A stretch of 64,000 nt of DNA from Lytechinus variegatus (GCF_018143015.1 NC_054741.1:62183197-62247196), one strand, 5' to 3'. Shown: positions 1 to 12,850, counted from the first letter of the stretch. Notes: generated by a model from the sequence alone, not told the origin. Made by a program: numbers and translations.

Positions 1-597
1 AGATGGCTGCCGATGCGTATGAACCAATGTTGAGACTGATCACTGTAGATCTCTTTGTACCAAACAAATTGGCAACCTAGGAGAAACAAAGAAGTCAAAT
101 AATATATATCGGTTTCTATTCAAGCACTAAAATGTAACGGGAAACAAAGCATTTCTTCCCTTTTTACCCAAATCATATATCTAGCAAATTTTCTCCCTTT
201 CATTTATACGATGAATGTTTGCGTCTCTGCAATGAATGTTATTTTTTTTAATATCACTGCCTTCATTTGTCGACCATCATTCTAAAATTGGTAATTGTTG
301 ATCATATTTATCATCACGTTAATTTTCCTGACATGGTATTCAAAGTGCAATTTATGCTTAAGTATAAATCAAACTCATTCATCTAAAAAATTCCCGCTCA
401 AATATGAAAAAAGTGTAACGATATTCTAGGATTGATCCATTGACAGTAATTGCTTACTTATTAAAATACTGAAGAAATGGAAGCTTTAAAGTAGCATTCA
501 TCTACAAGTACTATGAGATACCAAACTGGAAGCATTGGCATTCAAATTGGTTGAGATTCGGGGGGGGGGGGGATAACCTGTAAAATGCGATGCCTAC
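1..597. other. Intron 3 side of the SLC43-like gene, nothing coding
   Basis: AT-rich sequence downstream (minus strand) of the exon 3 splice donor. A run of G occupies about 560-572. I see no further transporter exon here, so exon 4 should lie beyond position 1. Confidence 0.5.
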
Positions 598-721
598 CTG
601 AAATGATGTAAAGGTGATCATGATACCTCCGACTCCATTGAGAGATACGGCAGGGATAATCATCTCTGACAGTTCAACAGGTGTCCAGCCAAAGATCAGG
701 CAGGACGCAATGAACATGATT
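598..721 (-). CDS. SLC43A1/A2-like: SLC43-like amino-acid transporter, coding exon 3
   Basis: Third coding exon of a major-facilitator transporter of the SLC43 family (LAT3/LAT4), which in vertebrates carries large neutral amino acids across the plasma membrane by facilitated diffusion. The exon has a minus-strand acceptor (CTCACAG, just above 721) and a GTAGGC donor just below 598. It starts in phase 2, matching the end of exon 2, and is 124 nt long, ending in phase 0. It encodes about residues 148-189, including the hydrophobic stretch IMFIASCLIFGW and the motif SLNGVGGIMITFTS, which corresponds to the conserved LNGFGGI..TFTS segment of LAT3/LAT4. The following exons, with the remaining membrane segments, are outside the window. 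The 341-base intron 2 (722-1062) shows nothing else. Confidence 0.87.
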
Positions 722-1062
722 CTGTGAGTGAAATAAATAAGTCATAAATAATAATTCAATCTTATACATAGACAATACACAACACCTGACATTGGTAAAC
801 TTACTTCAACTTCACTTTAGAATTTGGACAATTGCTTTTAACAGGAAACCAACAGATGGGGGTGTTAAATTCTTGTGAAGACAGACTTTATTTCAAAATA
901 TATTTTCTTTCTTAAGAGTGAAGGAAATGATATTCACATTGCCAATGCATTTATGACTGAGGTGTACTCAACCAATTGTACACTTTCTTTCAAGTATGCG
1001 ATGTCATTTCCAATATGGCCAGGAATAGGATTCCATTTGTGAAGATAACAAATATTACTTAC

Positions 1063-1339
1063 GCTCCGACCATTCTTAGCAATCTGCAACCAAACTTGTC
1101 CATAGCCATTCCTATAGGGAATGTCAGACCGCTTAGCAAGAAAGACCCGATCGTGAAGGCCAAATTCAGCGCTTCGTCTTGGGCAGAACATCGTGGGTAG
1201 GTTGGTCGTCCGAAATTTTCTGGACTCGGTGTCATCGTGCCAGTGGCATCGTACATTATCGTGGTACCCTCTTCATCGTCATATTGCACTTCAGTCTCGT
1301 TTTCCATACCGTCATATAAGGTAGAATTTTCCATGTCCT
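1063..1339 (-). CDS. SLC43A1/A2-like: SLC43-like amino-acid transporter, coding exon 2
   Basis: Second coding exon (277 nt), with acceptor TTTGTAAACAG above 1339 and donor GTAAGTAAT below 1063. It enters in phase 1 and leaves in phase 2, agreeing with exons 1 and 3. It encodes about residues 56-148. The first half is an acidic, Met/Thr-rich loop with N-glycosylation-type sites (NST, NET), as expected of the extracellular loop between membrane segments 1 and 2 in this family. Then comes [20 protein letters not shown], which matches the diagnostic QDE-LNL-FTIGSF region of SLC43 proteins. The segment ends [19 protein letters not shown], containing the major-facilitator loop motif G-x-x-x-D-(K/R)-F-G. 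Family assignment is firm; the choice among A1, A2 and A3 is not, though the motif is closer to A1/A2. Confidence 0.92.
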
Positions 1340-2779
1340 CTGTTTACAAAAAAAAAGGAATACATAATTTACTTTTATAAGCACCAACATAATTCAGAAT
1401 ATAAATTCATACACTTTATTGACAGAGGGAAAAATATAGGCATGATTTGTCAATATCATAGTTGTTTATCATTCATATTGCCTTTACGGCAGACAAAGTA
1501 AAATATCAAGTTGTAGACAAATGCATTGTCATCAAGCAAAGAAAGGATATTAGTTCAATACAAAACTTGTTCTCTGCATGGGGCCTTTCTCTTCATAGAT
1601 CCACTCATCATATTTTTTCTGAGAATCGGCTATTTAAAATTATGATGGATTGGTAATATCAAGAATTCCATAACTAGGCCTATATTGATCACCTTCATTT
1701 TTTTACTTAACAAAGTATTCTGTATATTTCAAGCTAAATCTAGCATGAAAGAGCAAGCAAAACCATACAAACTTGGTTCTCCCAATTTATTGCAACAGGG
1801 AGTATGTTATGGAATGAAGTAGGGCAGGTCAAGTGCATTCTGACCAAATGGTTATATTATGCCTCCCTCTCCTTTGATCTCACTGTCCTTAGATACCCCC
1901 CCCCCTCAAGCAGTAAACCATTGCAAAATGTAAACAAACACCATGAAAAAGAGTCTCCTAGCTGCCTTTACATCCCCATTTCTCTCTCCCTTTCTCTCGA
2001 ACCAATAACAAACTGTTCCCCCATCCAGGGTTTATGTACACCCTTGTAGATCACCTTCACCTAGGGTACTTTGTAAGTTAATTCATGCACACACTGAGCG
2101 AGCGCTACTTGCATGCACACAAACACAACCTCGCACAAAGACCCATATTTTCAAGCTCTCTGATTGGCTTGCTAGGAAGGCCATTCTCTTCATCTTATTT
2201 ACATAATCACTCCAGCTGGAGGTCTTAGGAGAAAGCTATTGGCTGGGGAGGGTAGACCCGCCTTCTCTCTTTCCACATCAAAACAACAACATTGGGGAGA
2301 GCTATAAATCCATGTCAACATGTTGATATAAGAATAGAATATTCCCAATGCATCTTTGTTTCCATTCTCACATGTGCAAGCCTCTGCATTCAAATCATAT
2401 TCATGAGCCCAATAAGCACAACCCACTCCACATAATCAGCACACTGTTCTAGTACCCCTAACATTTTAAATGCATTATGATAATTATTGGAGAGCCTGCC
2501 AGTACTTGGAAATGTGAGCTATTCCCGACTGTGCATGTATGCTACCATGCAATGCAGCAAACACGTGAACATAATTTAGAGCAGTGTTTCTACATGATGT
2601 TGCAGGTATTACCTGTAATCCTCTTCATGTGGGTCATACTTGCATTTCCAAAGGGTTTTATATATTCCACTATTAATAAAAACATACCGCCATCACTCTG
2701 AATACAATGGGAGTTTAGAAAACCCCTCTTTCACCATATCATCTATGGACAAGACTTAGAAATTCATTACATTTCATTT

Positions 2780-2931
2780 ATACCATGGTCACATTTGCTC
2801 TACGGCGGCTGTACACGAGTCGAAAACAGCCGTTTCAACACTTTTTGTACCAACTACATAGGTGGTTTGAATTAAAATAAAAAAAAAACCGCTGTTTTCA
2901 ACTCGCCATAGAGCAAATGTGACCATGGTAT
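2780..2931. mobile_element. Foldback MITE with ATACC-TGGTCACATTTG ends, copy 1
   Basis: A 152-bp near-palindrome: it begins ATACCATGGTCACATTTG and ends with the reverse complement. The inner arms also pair, around CTACGGCGGCTGTACACGAG on the left and CTCGCCATAGAG on the right. A second copy is at 58408-58561. It is a non-autonomous DNA-transposon type element with no coding capacity. Confidence 0.75.
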
Positions 2932-4898
2932 TATTGACATCTCCAACATTTACTGTTTTGTTCTATACATCTTGATACATAATCAAAAGAACAAGCAAAT
3001 TGTATATAAAGATAAATATTCAAACAGGTTGAAAATGTATGAGACTGCTGAAAAGCGGAGCTGAATAACTATGGACACAAATTCAGTATTTTCTATCCTT
3101 GATTACACAAATCATACTTTCTTTCATCATTTCCTTGAACAGTTGATTTCATTGTTCAGAATTTCTCTGACCAGATGCAAAGCTAGAGGGTAATCCTACC
3201 TTGGCTTGCCTGGATGGGTGGTAAACACAAGATCAATGCCCTGACCTGGATGCAATAAGCTCCACCCCCAATCCCCCCCCCTCCTCCCTTCCAACAACAT
3301 TGATCCCTGGCAGGTTGGCCAATGGCACAGACGCACTAGGGTAAATTTGACCATAGAAACTATGACCAGCCAAGTGTTACACAGTCAATTCTGGTAACTT
3401 ATCATAAGGTTTAGATACAGCTAATCTTGCACAAGAAAAAATGAAAATGCACAAGCTAAAATTATGTACAAAATTAATATTCTGGTTGCAGTACTTAAGT
3501 CCAGGTCACCAGAGAGTAACTAGAACCATTCGTTGATCTGTCCACACATGTATGCAAACTGGAATAAATAAACACCACTGGCCTTTGTCCAGATACACCA
3601 CCCCTGCTGACAAAAATGGACTTGTCCTGTGGGAGGTAGATTGTATGCTAATTAGGGTTTTAAAGAGAGGCTGAGCATGTCAACAACATCTCATTTCGAT
3701 AGTTGTATGTGGAAATGTTGACAAGTCCCAGCAAGAACACCAGGGACAAAAAATGAATTATTGCAGTGCTTTTGAATCCAAAACATCAGAAGATAATAAT
3801 AGGCATCTAAGTTTACTTTGTAGCAAGCTTGAGGAAAGTTTAAGCAGTATCTATTCAACAGACCTGGATAGCTGACCTGAGCCAAAAGCCAATGAGCTCT
3901 TTTCGAATTCAGCCAGTCAGTGAATTTATAGCCCCATTAATTTTGATATCTTGTTTGTCACTAAGAAATGAGGGCCCCAAGCAGAGTAATTCTGTTTACC
4001 AACAATATCTGTGCTAATTCACAAGTTGATGTTTACTTCACAGATGTACAAGTGATTCTCATTTGTATCGATCTGGAAGACATGACGAAAAAAAATCATG
4101 TCATGTAGGAGGCATGATTTAATTAGGAAAACATATATGGATATAGGGCCTAGACACAAGATGAGAGCTGGTGATGAGAGGGACACAGTTCTATGTTTGT
4201 GCTCATTATGTACTTCACTTTCCTATTATTCCAGCTATACAAACATATCACTGATGACAGTAACAATTTTATGGCTGTAAAGGTTGCATGCAGTTGGGTC
4301 ATAACTGAAGTCAAAGATTCAACCAATGTTGGGGAAACATGTTTACTGATTGGCTTTCATCCTTGAATGATAATCATTCTGAAGGACTTGGTAGAGCACA
4401 GTGCCAGTCATATACCCAGTAATCTGCGTTTTCTCATCAGTGATGTCAAGAAGTAGATCAAGGCAAATGATGATCTCATGTTTAAATGTTCTTTTTGTGA
4501 TGGCTTAATCCTCTCAAGGATGTGCCCTCTTCATATCTAGAGGATCATAGCATCACTTCATTCAGTCAGTTTGCAAAAGTTGCATCGGGAGAGGAACTGG
4601 CCCAGTGCTTTAGAATAAGTCAAATTTGATCTTTTGGCATTTGAATACCTTGGCTTCTTTCAGCTTGTAGATTTTTTCACCATATCTTTAAAAGCTCTCA
4701 ATTCCTTAGGGATGAAAATGATGATGATGAAGATTGCAAATGTAATGATAACGACAGCGACTGTGTCAATGATGATAATGGTTATGATGGGAAACCTTCA
4801 AGATATTCTCATCTGTGGAACACTCAAGGAAGTCAATAGCTCCCTATATTACAAGAATTTTGGAGGGGTCATCAAGCTTTTTGGCCCAACTCAATTAT

Positions 4899-6130
4899 GG
4901 GGCGCCAAGTGTCCGCCAGTATATTCTGTGCAATTCAAGCAATTCCGTACACAAAATGTGTTTTTATTCAGACGAAAATCTTTTCGTCATGACGCTGTTT
5001 TATTTCGTACACGAAATTTATTTTGTGTCACACAAAATTAATTTTGTCTCAACGAAAAAAATTTCGTCTAGACGAAATGTAATTGCGTCCACAAACTTTT
5101 TTTGGCGTGCCATACTCCGTCCAATTCACGCCATTCCGTACACAAAAGTTCTTTTGTTCATATGAAAATGATTTCGTCATGATGCAATTTTATTTCGTAT
5201 ACGAAATTATTCTTGTCACACAAAATAAATTTTCGTCGAGACAAAATGTAATTTCGTCCACAAAATTTATTTCGTACACACGAAATGAATTTTGATCTAA
5301 CGAAATGGCACCCCAAGTGTTCAAAGGAAAATTCTGTAGGAAAATTTGTGTTTCACTCCAACGAAATGCATTTCGTCATGATGCAGTGTGATTTCGTATA
5401 CGAAATTTATTTTGTGTCACACTTATAATCAATTTCGTCGAGACGAAATAAAATTGCGTCCTCAAAATTCATTTCGTTGCGATGCGAATATCTATTCCGT
5501 CGATGAAATGATTTTGTGTCACATCACAAAAAATTCCGTCGACGAAATGATTTTGTGTCACATCACAAAAAATTCCGTCCATGTAAAATAATTCTGTCTC
5601 CTCTTTCTGGCAGGGTATATGAGATCGTCGCTGATTGGCTGCACCTTGCTCAAGCCGATCTTCGATCGATCGATATCCGGCCGCGGGACGGTCACACTCA
5701 CAGGTCGGCATGTTGGTGAACCTTTCCTGTTTAGCTTAGATTTCACGTTATCATGGTTATTCATGCCAACAAGAGCTGCAAACAACTTCTCTAATTAGTA
5801 GAATGTGGACGGACATTGCATTCGTAAGTTCAGCTATGTTTGAATTACGTTGAAAACAAAATGGGAAATCGTAGTGGTTGCCATACCTGCTACTTTCATT
5901 TGCAAGAAGCTGTGTACTGTAAAAATTATAGTCCCATGTATTCAAGTTTGTGTACTGTAGTCAGACAAAGGGGGGGGGGGATTGGTCTTTTCTGCACACC
6001 TAAAATGGTGAGGAATTATACAGGCTGAAGATATTTTGGCCTAGAACTTAGCAAATAATGTAAAATTCATACAAAGCAAAATGCTGAAAATTTCATTGAA
6101 ATCAGATGACAAATATATTTTTTTTAAATT
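4899..6130 (+). repeat. Inverted long repeat, left copy (pairs with 34225-35892)
   Basis: The sequence from GGCGCCAAGTG near 4900 to about 6130 reappears, reverse-complemented, at 34225-35892. The left part (4930-5590) is a dense array of short words built on TTTCGTC/GACGAAAT and TTTTGTGTCACACAAAAT, many self-complementary. The right part (5590-6130) is ordinary unique-looking sequence shared with the partner, for example TCTCTAATTAGTAGAATG and GTGTACTGTAGTCAGAC. Translations of the array (such as VTQNHF repeats) are artefacts of the words. Confidence 0.75.
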
Positions 6131-6221
6131 TGAAATAACAAATTTATTCAACAGTTTGGGCATGTTGGGCGGGCTTGGCCGCAACTTGGCACAAGTTTAC
6201 CCAGCCTCACTAACCTCGTAC

Positions 6222-6768
6222 CCCGGGGCCGGGGCACTTGAACAAAAAAGTGGTGGGGGTGTGCCGCAGGAGAGACAAAAACGGGGGCCTTGGGCTTGGA
6301 GCGGGAGTATTGTAAAAAGGAGGGTCCTCGGAACGGGGTTTGGAACTAAAATTTTGTGAAATGGGGGTCCTTGGAAGTTGGAACGGATCGATCGCCAGCG
6401 TGTGAGTACGTGCGTATGCATCCCTATGGAACGGGCATCCGTGATGCAGCTAGCGCAGCCTCCGCCGGGTGCGCTCGCTCAGAGACGATGGTCGGACAGC
6501 GCTCTGTGGCCGCTTTTCACCAAAATTGCAGCAGATCAATGCGACCGGAATGGCGTAACGAAAAATATGCGAAGCTTTGGAGCGAATTTCTTCTTTTTTC
6601 TAGATAAGAACAAAATGCTTTGCCTTGGAGCAGCTTTCTTTGTTTTTTTCTCAATAAGACAAAAATGCTATGCCTTGGCTTGGAACGGAAATTTGGGTGT
6701 AAAAATGGGGGTCCCCTCCGCGGCACATACCCACTATGCATTATATACTGAGTGCCCCCCCCCCCGGG
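6222..6768. mobile_element. Non-autonomous element with CCCGGGG ends and 8-bp duplication, copy A
   Basis: A 547-bp element flanked by the direct duplication CCTCGTAC (6214-6221 and 6769-6776). Its ends are CCCGGGG...GGGGCACT and AGTGCCC...CCCGGG. The body carries the family words CCGCGGCACATACCCACTAT and imperfect internal repeats around TGGAACGG and AAAATGCT(T/A)TGCCTTGG. Copies at 41561-42070 and 45740-46294 are in the opposite orientation. Eight-base duplications are typical of hAT-type transposition; no transposase is present. Confidence 0.8.
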
Positions 6769-8439
6769 CCTCGTACTAGTGTGAGTGCCCTAGCCTAGGC
6801 TACTCCACTTACACGTATTGCGATGTTTCAGTCTTGATTCAGGCCCTCTTCAAATTCAGCTCCTCTGTAATTATGCTCTCGCAGACAAAGTCCGGAGGGG
6901 GCATTAAGCGTTCCATCTGTCCATTGATTTGCCTGCCTCCCCCCCACCCCCACTTGGTTTCAGTGCAATAAATTGAAATATATTTGATTGTTTTTTTTTT
7001 AAATTTAGGTGTGTTGGTAGATGACACTCTAGGCAACGTGCCTATTAATTCCTGTGTTAAAAAAGTGAGTGCACGCGAATTAAAAGTTGGACTTAAATTA
7101 CTAGATTTTAACATGGAACTCCATTAAGAAAACTATTTTTAATTAGTCCCTAGATACTACTTCTTTTCTTGGGGTATTGAAGCCTATTCGTCCAGAACTT
7201 GCTCAACTTTTGCGACTAGCCTTGTCGCCATAGGGTTGTACACATCCTCGTTTAATACTGATTGTCACGTGACACGGCAATGTGTGTGTGTGTGTGTCGT
7301 TAGGCTGTTTGGCCTGTATTCAAGGCGTTCTATCCGTTATGATTTTATATTGAAGCAGAATACATCAGGTATAGGCCCATGTCAAGTCAAATCGATACAG
7401 GGATCGAGGAGGGGGGAGGGGTAGAGGAAAAAATTCCCAGTCACATGGTATGAAAATGATATTTTTTAATGATTGTTCATGCATTAGGGCAAACCCCTGT
7501 GTGGCAGGAGCATGATGAGTAAAAAAAATGAAATAGTAGAAAGAAAGAGGCCGAAACATATGGCACGTGGGAATAAAGTTGCTTTATATGTTCCAAGCGA
7601 ATGAAGCAAGCGAGAAAAAACCTTTCGTGCAAATCTAAATTTGAGACAGATATCTTACCTTACACTTTTCCTAATTTTGGTTTCTTTAATTCCCTTCATT
7701 TTTTTATATCTTGGTTGTACGTAGAACATTCGGGGGGCATGCACTGGGCATAACCCTGGCTTGTGTACCCCAGTGCTAAATCAGCAGGTGGGTTTTGATA
7801 TCTCTGGATCTTTAGCAATTTTAAAACTTTTTATAGAATGGATGAGAAAATCCCTGCAATCTGATTGGTTGAGAGCAATGCAAAAATTTTACTGGGCTGC
7901 ATGAACGATATCCCGATAATCAAAACGCAACGATATCCACTGTAAACAAGCAATCGCCCGAAAAGGTCATTGTGATGTCATCGCGCATGTACTGTTACCG
8001 TCACTTGTTTACGTCAAAATTTGAATTTCGATCAAAGCAGAATGAATCAAAGGATGCAAAATGATCTGTAAGTACAAATACGGTACCGTAATTGTCATTG
8101 GGATTAAAACTGCCCACATACTCGTTAGTTGAGAAGTCCAGACATACATGTACGATCTAACGTTAGATCTATACTGCCCTGGGCTGGCTGTGCACAGCGA
8201 AATATCCACTGCAGGCCCAGGCAGGCGCTGGCCCCCGGCGCGGCCCGCATACACACACACAGCTACATGTATTGGAGGTCGGAGGCTGCCTCAACTGCTC
8301 AAGATATAGTCAATGCAAAGCTGTATCTGGCATTTTGGGTATAACAATATCTTTGTGGCAACATTATCCAGTTAAGCCCATATTTATGTTGTCCAGGGTT
8401 ATCAAAGTGTCTGCGCTCTGCATTAGATTTTGGAATTTT
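6769..8439. other. Intronic stretch with repeat scraps, no gene
   Basis: Contains a fragment of the GGGGGCATTAAG repeat family at about 6885-7035 (also near 13850), a short TG run near 7280, and a segment near 7840-8060 that looks repeat-like (GATTGGTTGAGAGCAATG, GTGATGTCATCGCGCATG). I see no supportable exon. Confidence 0.4.
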
Positions 8440-8570
8440 CATGCATCGATCCGGTAAATAAATCATGCGTCCAGTAAATAAATCATGCGTCCGGTAAAAA
8501 AAATCATGTGTCCGGTAAATTAAATTTACCGGACGCATGAAATTATCATGCATCCAGTAAATCATTAATT
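8440..8570. repeat. Short-phrase inverted array (TCATGCGTCCGGTAAA words)
   Basis: About four copies of a word close to TCATGCGTCCGGTAAAT run on the plus strand, then the same word appears reverse-complemented (TTTACCGGACGCATGA), then again forward. The switch is at the palindrome AAATTAAATTT near 8520. Confidence 0.65.
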
Positions 8571-9070
8571 TTTGTGGTTTATTAAAAAAAAAATTCCATT
8601 CTATAAAACAGATGATGCATGGGTTTCTTTCGTGGGTCAGTGGAACTGTGTGCATGTGGTTACCTTGTACACAGAGTTCCTACTGACCCACTCTAACGCA
8701 TCATTTGTATATAGATGGCTACTATTTTTTATTAAATCGCGAGTGTAGACCTAAATGTAATTATAGAAAAACATTTCGTTAAGGTTTTTATTTTTTTGAC
8801 CCCCCCCCCATAAAAGAAGGAAAAACAATTATAAATGAAGTTATAATATACACCCCTTTAATGATTTCGCTTTTTCTTCTCTCTTTTCCCCTCCTTTTTT
8901 TTGGGGGGGACCTTTTCGTTTATTTCCCAGTCTTCCCTTTCTCCCCCCCTCTCTCTTTCTTTCCTTTTCTCTTATCTGGATTTTTTTTCCGGTGAAATCC
9001 ACTAGGGATCAAGGGCCAGCCTGCATGCCCCTGCAGCGGTTTACGCCTCTGCCGTGGTATACGCATGATC

Positions 9071-9828
9071 TTAACCCTAAAAAGACTGAATCAGCCCCCC
9101 CCCTCGACATTTTTCGTGATAAATCCGCCGCGCAAATCTTTTTGACCGCGTTGCTCGCTGACTTTTTACTTTCAAGTCTCGCACAACTTTTGAGACCAAA
9201 ATTGTGACCCCCGGGTACACAGTTTCGAAATTACGCAACATTTCGTTCGTGCATGCAGACCCAAAATTACTCAAAAACGTGAATTTGTGTACAAATCCAA
9301 TACAAATAGTGTTTTTAGCCAAAATTCATAAATGTATTATTATTTTTCCTTTTACTGCTTAAGATCAATTTATTTTATCTTTTTCATGGTCAAAATAAAG
9401 TCCCTGACAATTTCCATTGAAAAAACAATGAAAAACAAAGTCGAAAAACAATGAAATACATAAGAAATTTAGAAAACAATAGAATACATAAGAAAATAAA
9501 CATGATGTTGAAATTTTTTAAAAATAAATTTGATCAGATGCCTATCTAGAGTAGGTGAAACAAAAATTAGCATTTCAGGGGCATTATTTTATTAATTAGA
9601 GCAAACTAATGATTTTACGCAAAAATTAGCATAATTAATGAAACATGAGATTTTTTGCATAATTTGATGTGATAATTTGGTAGATTATGCCATGGGTAAT
9701 GTGTGCCAATTTTCGTCGCGATCGCGCAATCGACGTCCGAGATCATAAGGGGGCGCTGAATCAGCCCCCCTCCCCAGTCTTCTTAGGCATCGAAATAGCC
9801 CAGTCTATTTAGGGTTAATCATGATTAA
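9071..9828. mobile_element. TTAACCCTA-ended repeat, copy 1
   Basis: A 758-bp element starting TTAACCCTAAAAAGACTG and ending CAGTCTATTTAGGGTTAA, with a poly-C tract just inside the left end. Related copies, recognised by shared inner words such as GTGTTTTTAGCCAAAATTCA and TTTTGAGACCAAAATT, are at 14589-15239, 16600-17029, 22861-23533 and 24623-25480. No coding capacity. Confidence 0.7.
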
Positions 9829-9889
9829 AACTAGAGGTAAATCCAAGATTTTCCAAAGTAGGGGGGGGGGTGGGGTGAATTTTCTCAAG

Positions 9890-10260
9890 TACAATTAGAC
9901 AACTCCCAAAAAAGGTTCTCACTTAAAAAAAACCGGTCATTTTGTCTCACGTAAAGTGATGGTCACTAAAAATGAAAGTCATTTCGTTCGCGTGATATTC
10001 GGCAAGCTCCCCCCAAAAAATAAATAAGAAAAGGGAAAGTCATTTTGTCCATGTTATATTTGGCAACCCCCCCCAAAAAAAATTAAAATTAAAAAAAAGG
10101 TTTTAACTGTAATAATGATCGAAGGTAATTTTGTCTTGCGTAAAATTTGACAAATGAAAAATAAGATTGTCACTAAAAAAATGAATGTAATTTTGACCCA
10201 CATAAAATTTGGCAAGCCCCCCCCAAAAAAAAATGAAAAGGTTTTAACAAGCAAAAAAAA
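9890..10260. repeat. Degenerate tandem repeat with CCCCCCAAAAAA junctions
   Basis: Three to four diverged units of roughly 100-120 bp. Each has a GTCATTTTGTC(C/T)-like start, a (G/A)TAAAATTTGGCAAG-like middle and a run of C followed by a run of A. Divergence is high and unit borders are approximate. Confidence 0.5.
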
Positions 10261-10831
10261 GGCTAAAAAGAGAAAGAAGAGACAAGAATATGAACGAAAT
10301 ATATCCCCATTACAAATAATGCTGTGATCATCATGAGGGAGGGGTCGCATAACTAATATAATTCCAAAATATTTACTATAAATCTCAATAGGGGGATCGT
10401 GTAGAAATGCTCACCAACAGTGAGCATTAATATAATCCATTTTAATTTCAACTAATTTTATAAAGTATTAAATGTCTTCCCACCAAATGAAAGTCATATC
10501 GCATAACTCCAATTTGTATTAAGGCGTACATTTACCAAAGTCTTGGGTTTGAAATCAGATTCAGAACAGCATTGTCCAACCGGCAACCCATATTTTGGGT
10601 AATGTCGCCTATGAGGTCCAAACATTAACATTAATCATTGGTACTAGGAGTGTGTGTGTGTATTTTGAGTTTTTGACAGACGTATATCAATCAGGTTTGA
10701 TTATTTACGTCTGGGACCGACCTTTAATGTCACAATCCGAAAGACGTGATCAGGGCTCGAACCTCTGCATCAATGTGTAACTTCCCCACAGCTTGGAGTG
10801 GGTGACACCATAGGAGTGGATGACACCATAG

Positions 10832-11170
10832 TAATATAATAATAATAATATTCCACATATTTATATAGCGCTTAATGCATCGGAACGACGTCTCTAAGAG
10901 ACTAAGCGCTTTCCAGACTCAGTATTACCACGGTCATCAGAACCTTGTATGCCTGCGTACAATGTATGCACCTTCTCCACTCCCTGGGGAGCACTCCAAC
11001 AAGAGTTCCAAGACTCAATTGCTAGGCATACTACATTATACATAGGCTTTCACATCCTACCAGGTACCCATTTAACACCTGGTGGAGAGTGGCAAAGTGG
11101 ATTAACGCCTTGCCAAAGGACGCTAGTCCATGGCGGGATTCGAACACACGACCCTCTGATAGTACAGGCC
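10832..11170 (-). repeat. SINE, minus strand, head partly lost
   Basis: Read on the minus strand, the element has a tRNA-like polymerase III B box (GTGTTCGAATCCCGCC at about 11130-11150), a body with GGTACCTGGTAGGATGTG-like sequence, and a tail ending in GCGCTATATAAATATGTGG followed by an ATT-rich run. The A-box half of the tRNA head is missing, so the copy is 5'-truncated or diverged. A non-autonomous retroposon. Confidence 0.65.
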
Positions 11171-11640
11171 AAGTTTGAATTTGGAGTCGGCAGGTCAAAA
11201 CACATTAAATATGCAATTTAGTTTCCGCATGATAATGTCTTTTTTATGAGTTATGAAATATTCTACTTATTTGAACAAATTTGGGTGTGTAGGTAGATGA
11301 TACCAATACAGGCTAAGTTCGAATTCGGAATATGCTGGTCAAAGATCACAGCTCATTAAATATGCGAGTTGGATTCCTCACGATATCTTATCAAAAGTCA
11401 TCAGATTTTTTAAAATTTGGGTGTGTTGGTAGATGATGATGCACAGCATTTATATAGTGCCATATATCTGTTAAAGACATTCCAAGGCGTATTGGAGGAG
11501 CCAGCCAATCTGGGTCGCCTACAAGGGTGCGCACACAGAACTGTGACCCGCAGGTATCTCCTCCCAATTACTGGTTGGGGGTATCCGGGTGGACCACTAC
11601 ACTGGGTCATTAAATATGCGAGTTGGTTTCTTATAAAATA
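11150..11640. repeat. About 125-bp tandem units (GTGTGTAGGTAGATGA...ATTAAATATGCGAG)
   Basis: At least two full units and one partial unit, each with TTTGGGTGTGT(A/T)GGTAGATGA, ACAGGCTAAGTTCGAATT and CATTAAATATGCGAGTTGG in order. The last unit is split by an inserted segment at about 11445-11605 that starts CAGCATTTATATAGTGCC. Single related units occur at about 6985-7040 and 13930-14060. Confidence 0.6.
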
Positions 11641-12257
11641 ACATCAATATGAAATAATCACGTAGGCCTTATATAAAAAGTGCAAAGGCAAGCAATTTTT
11701 TTTCTTACTTTTTTTGGAACTTTTATATATGTATTTAGGATGTATTTTGTCCTGAAAATTTAACATTCTAGGCACCGTTTGTGATCCTGAACAAGATGTG
11801 TGTGTTCTAGATAATTACTGAGAATGCCAAGCACGAACATAATTTTTAATAAGTGTTCTAGCATGATCCTGTTAAGGACTGTTTAACCATGAGGATGGTA
11901 CATATTTCAATAATGGGAATGCGAAGCACGAGCTGAAAATTGTTGACATTCCGACCTAAAAAAAATGGTCATTTGTTCTATGCACTAGATCATAAAATGA
12001 TAGGTACGTAACTAAATAATTGATGCGAGTGCAAATTGGGAATTTGAGTGTGGCAAACTGATTCTGTTTGGTTCTGCTTGCGTAGACTGGGGCCCGTTTC
12101 TCAACACCGTTAAGTCTTCTAACTTCTTAACTAAATTGGAAATAGTTAGCTACCTGTTAGCGAACTGTTTCACGAATCCCTCTTTGCCAAGATCGGGGAC
12201 AACTTGACCAAATAGTTATGACATCTCCAAACCTGTCATAACTTACTTCTTTCTTAA

Positions 12258-12850
12258 GGATCAAGTCCACCTCAGAAAAAATGTTGATTGGAATCAATGG
12301 AGAAAGACCAGACAAGCACAATGCTGAAAATTTCATCAAAATCGGATGTAAAATAATAAATTAATGACATTTCAAAGTTTCGCTTATTTTGAACAAAATA
12401 GTTATATTAACGAGCCAGTTACATTCAAATGAGAGAGTCGATGATGTCACTCACTATTTCTTTTTTTTTTTTATTGTTTGAATTATACAATATTTCATTT
12501 TTTACAAATTTGACAATTAGGACCTCCTTGCCTGAAGCACAAAATGTTAAAATAATGTAATTCCACGTGTTCAGGGAGGAATGACACTTCATTTCACATG
12601 ACAATGACGAGAAAATAAAAATAATTCATATTTCATATAATAGATTACAAAAGAAATAGTGAGTGATGTCATCAGTTTCTCATTTGCATATCGACCGAGA
12701 TGTGCATAACTGTTTTGTGAAATGAAGCGAAACTTTAGAATGCCATAACTTTCTTATTTTACATGCAATTTTGATGAAATTTTCAGTGTTATGGTTGTTG
12801 AATTTTTCTCTTTTTATTCAAATAAAGTTTTTGTTGGAGTGGACTTGTCC
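12258..12850. mobile_element. TTAA-flanked palindromic MITE, copy 1
   Basis: A 593-bp element between TTAA (12254) and TTTA (12851), with ends GGATCAAGTCCACC and GGTGGACTTGTCC-like. Long arms share TGAAAATTTCATCAAAAT and AAAGTTTCGCTT. Target TTAA is used by piggyBac and Kolobok superfamilies. It lies inside the 12089-13810 element. Confidence 0.75.

Noticed and set aside
4815-5591. Open frames with repeated VTQNHF-like or FRTQ/YEI-like segments
   Set aside because: They arise from the palindromic TTTCGTC word array and appear in several frames at once.
6197-6779. Open frames of up to 133 codons at 6.2-6.8, 41.4-42.1 and 45.7-46.2 kb
   Set aside because: They coincide with the three copies of the CCCGGGG-ended element and are not conserved in frame among the copies.
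10054-10350. Phe/Ile/Leu-rich frame resembling a membrane protein
   Set aside because: Generated by poly-A/poly-C low-complexity tandem units.
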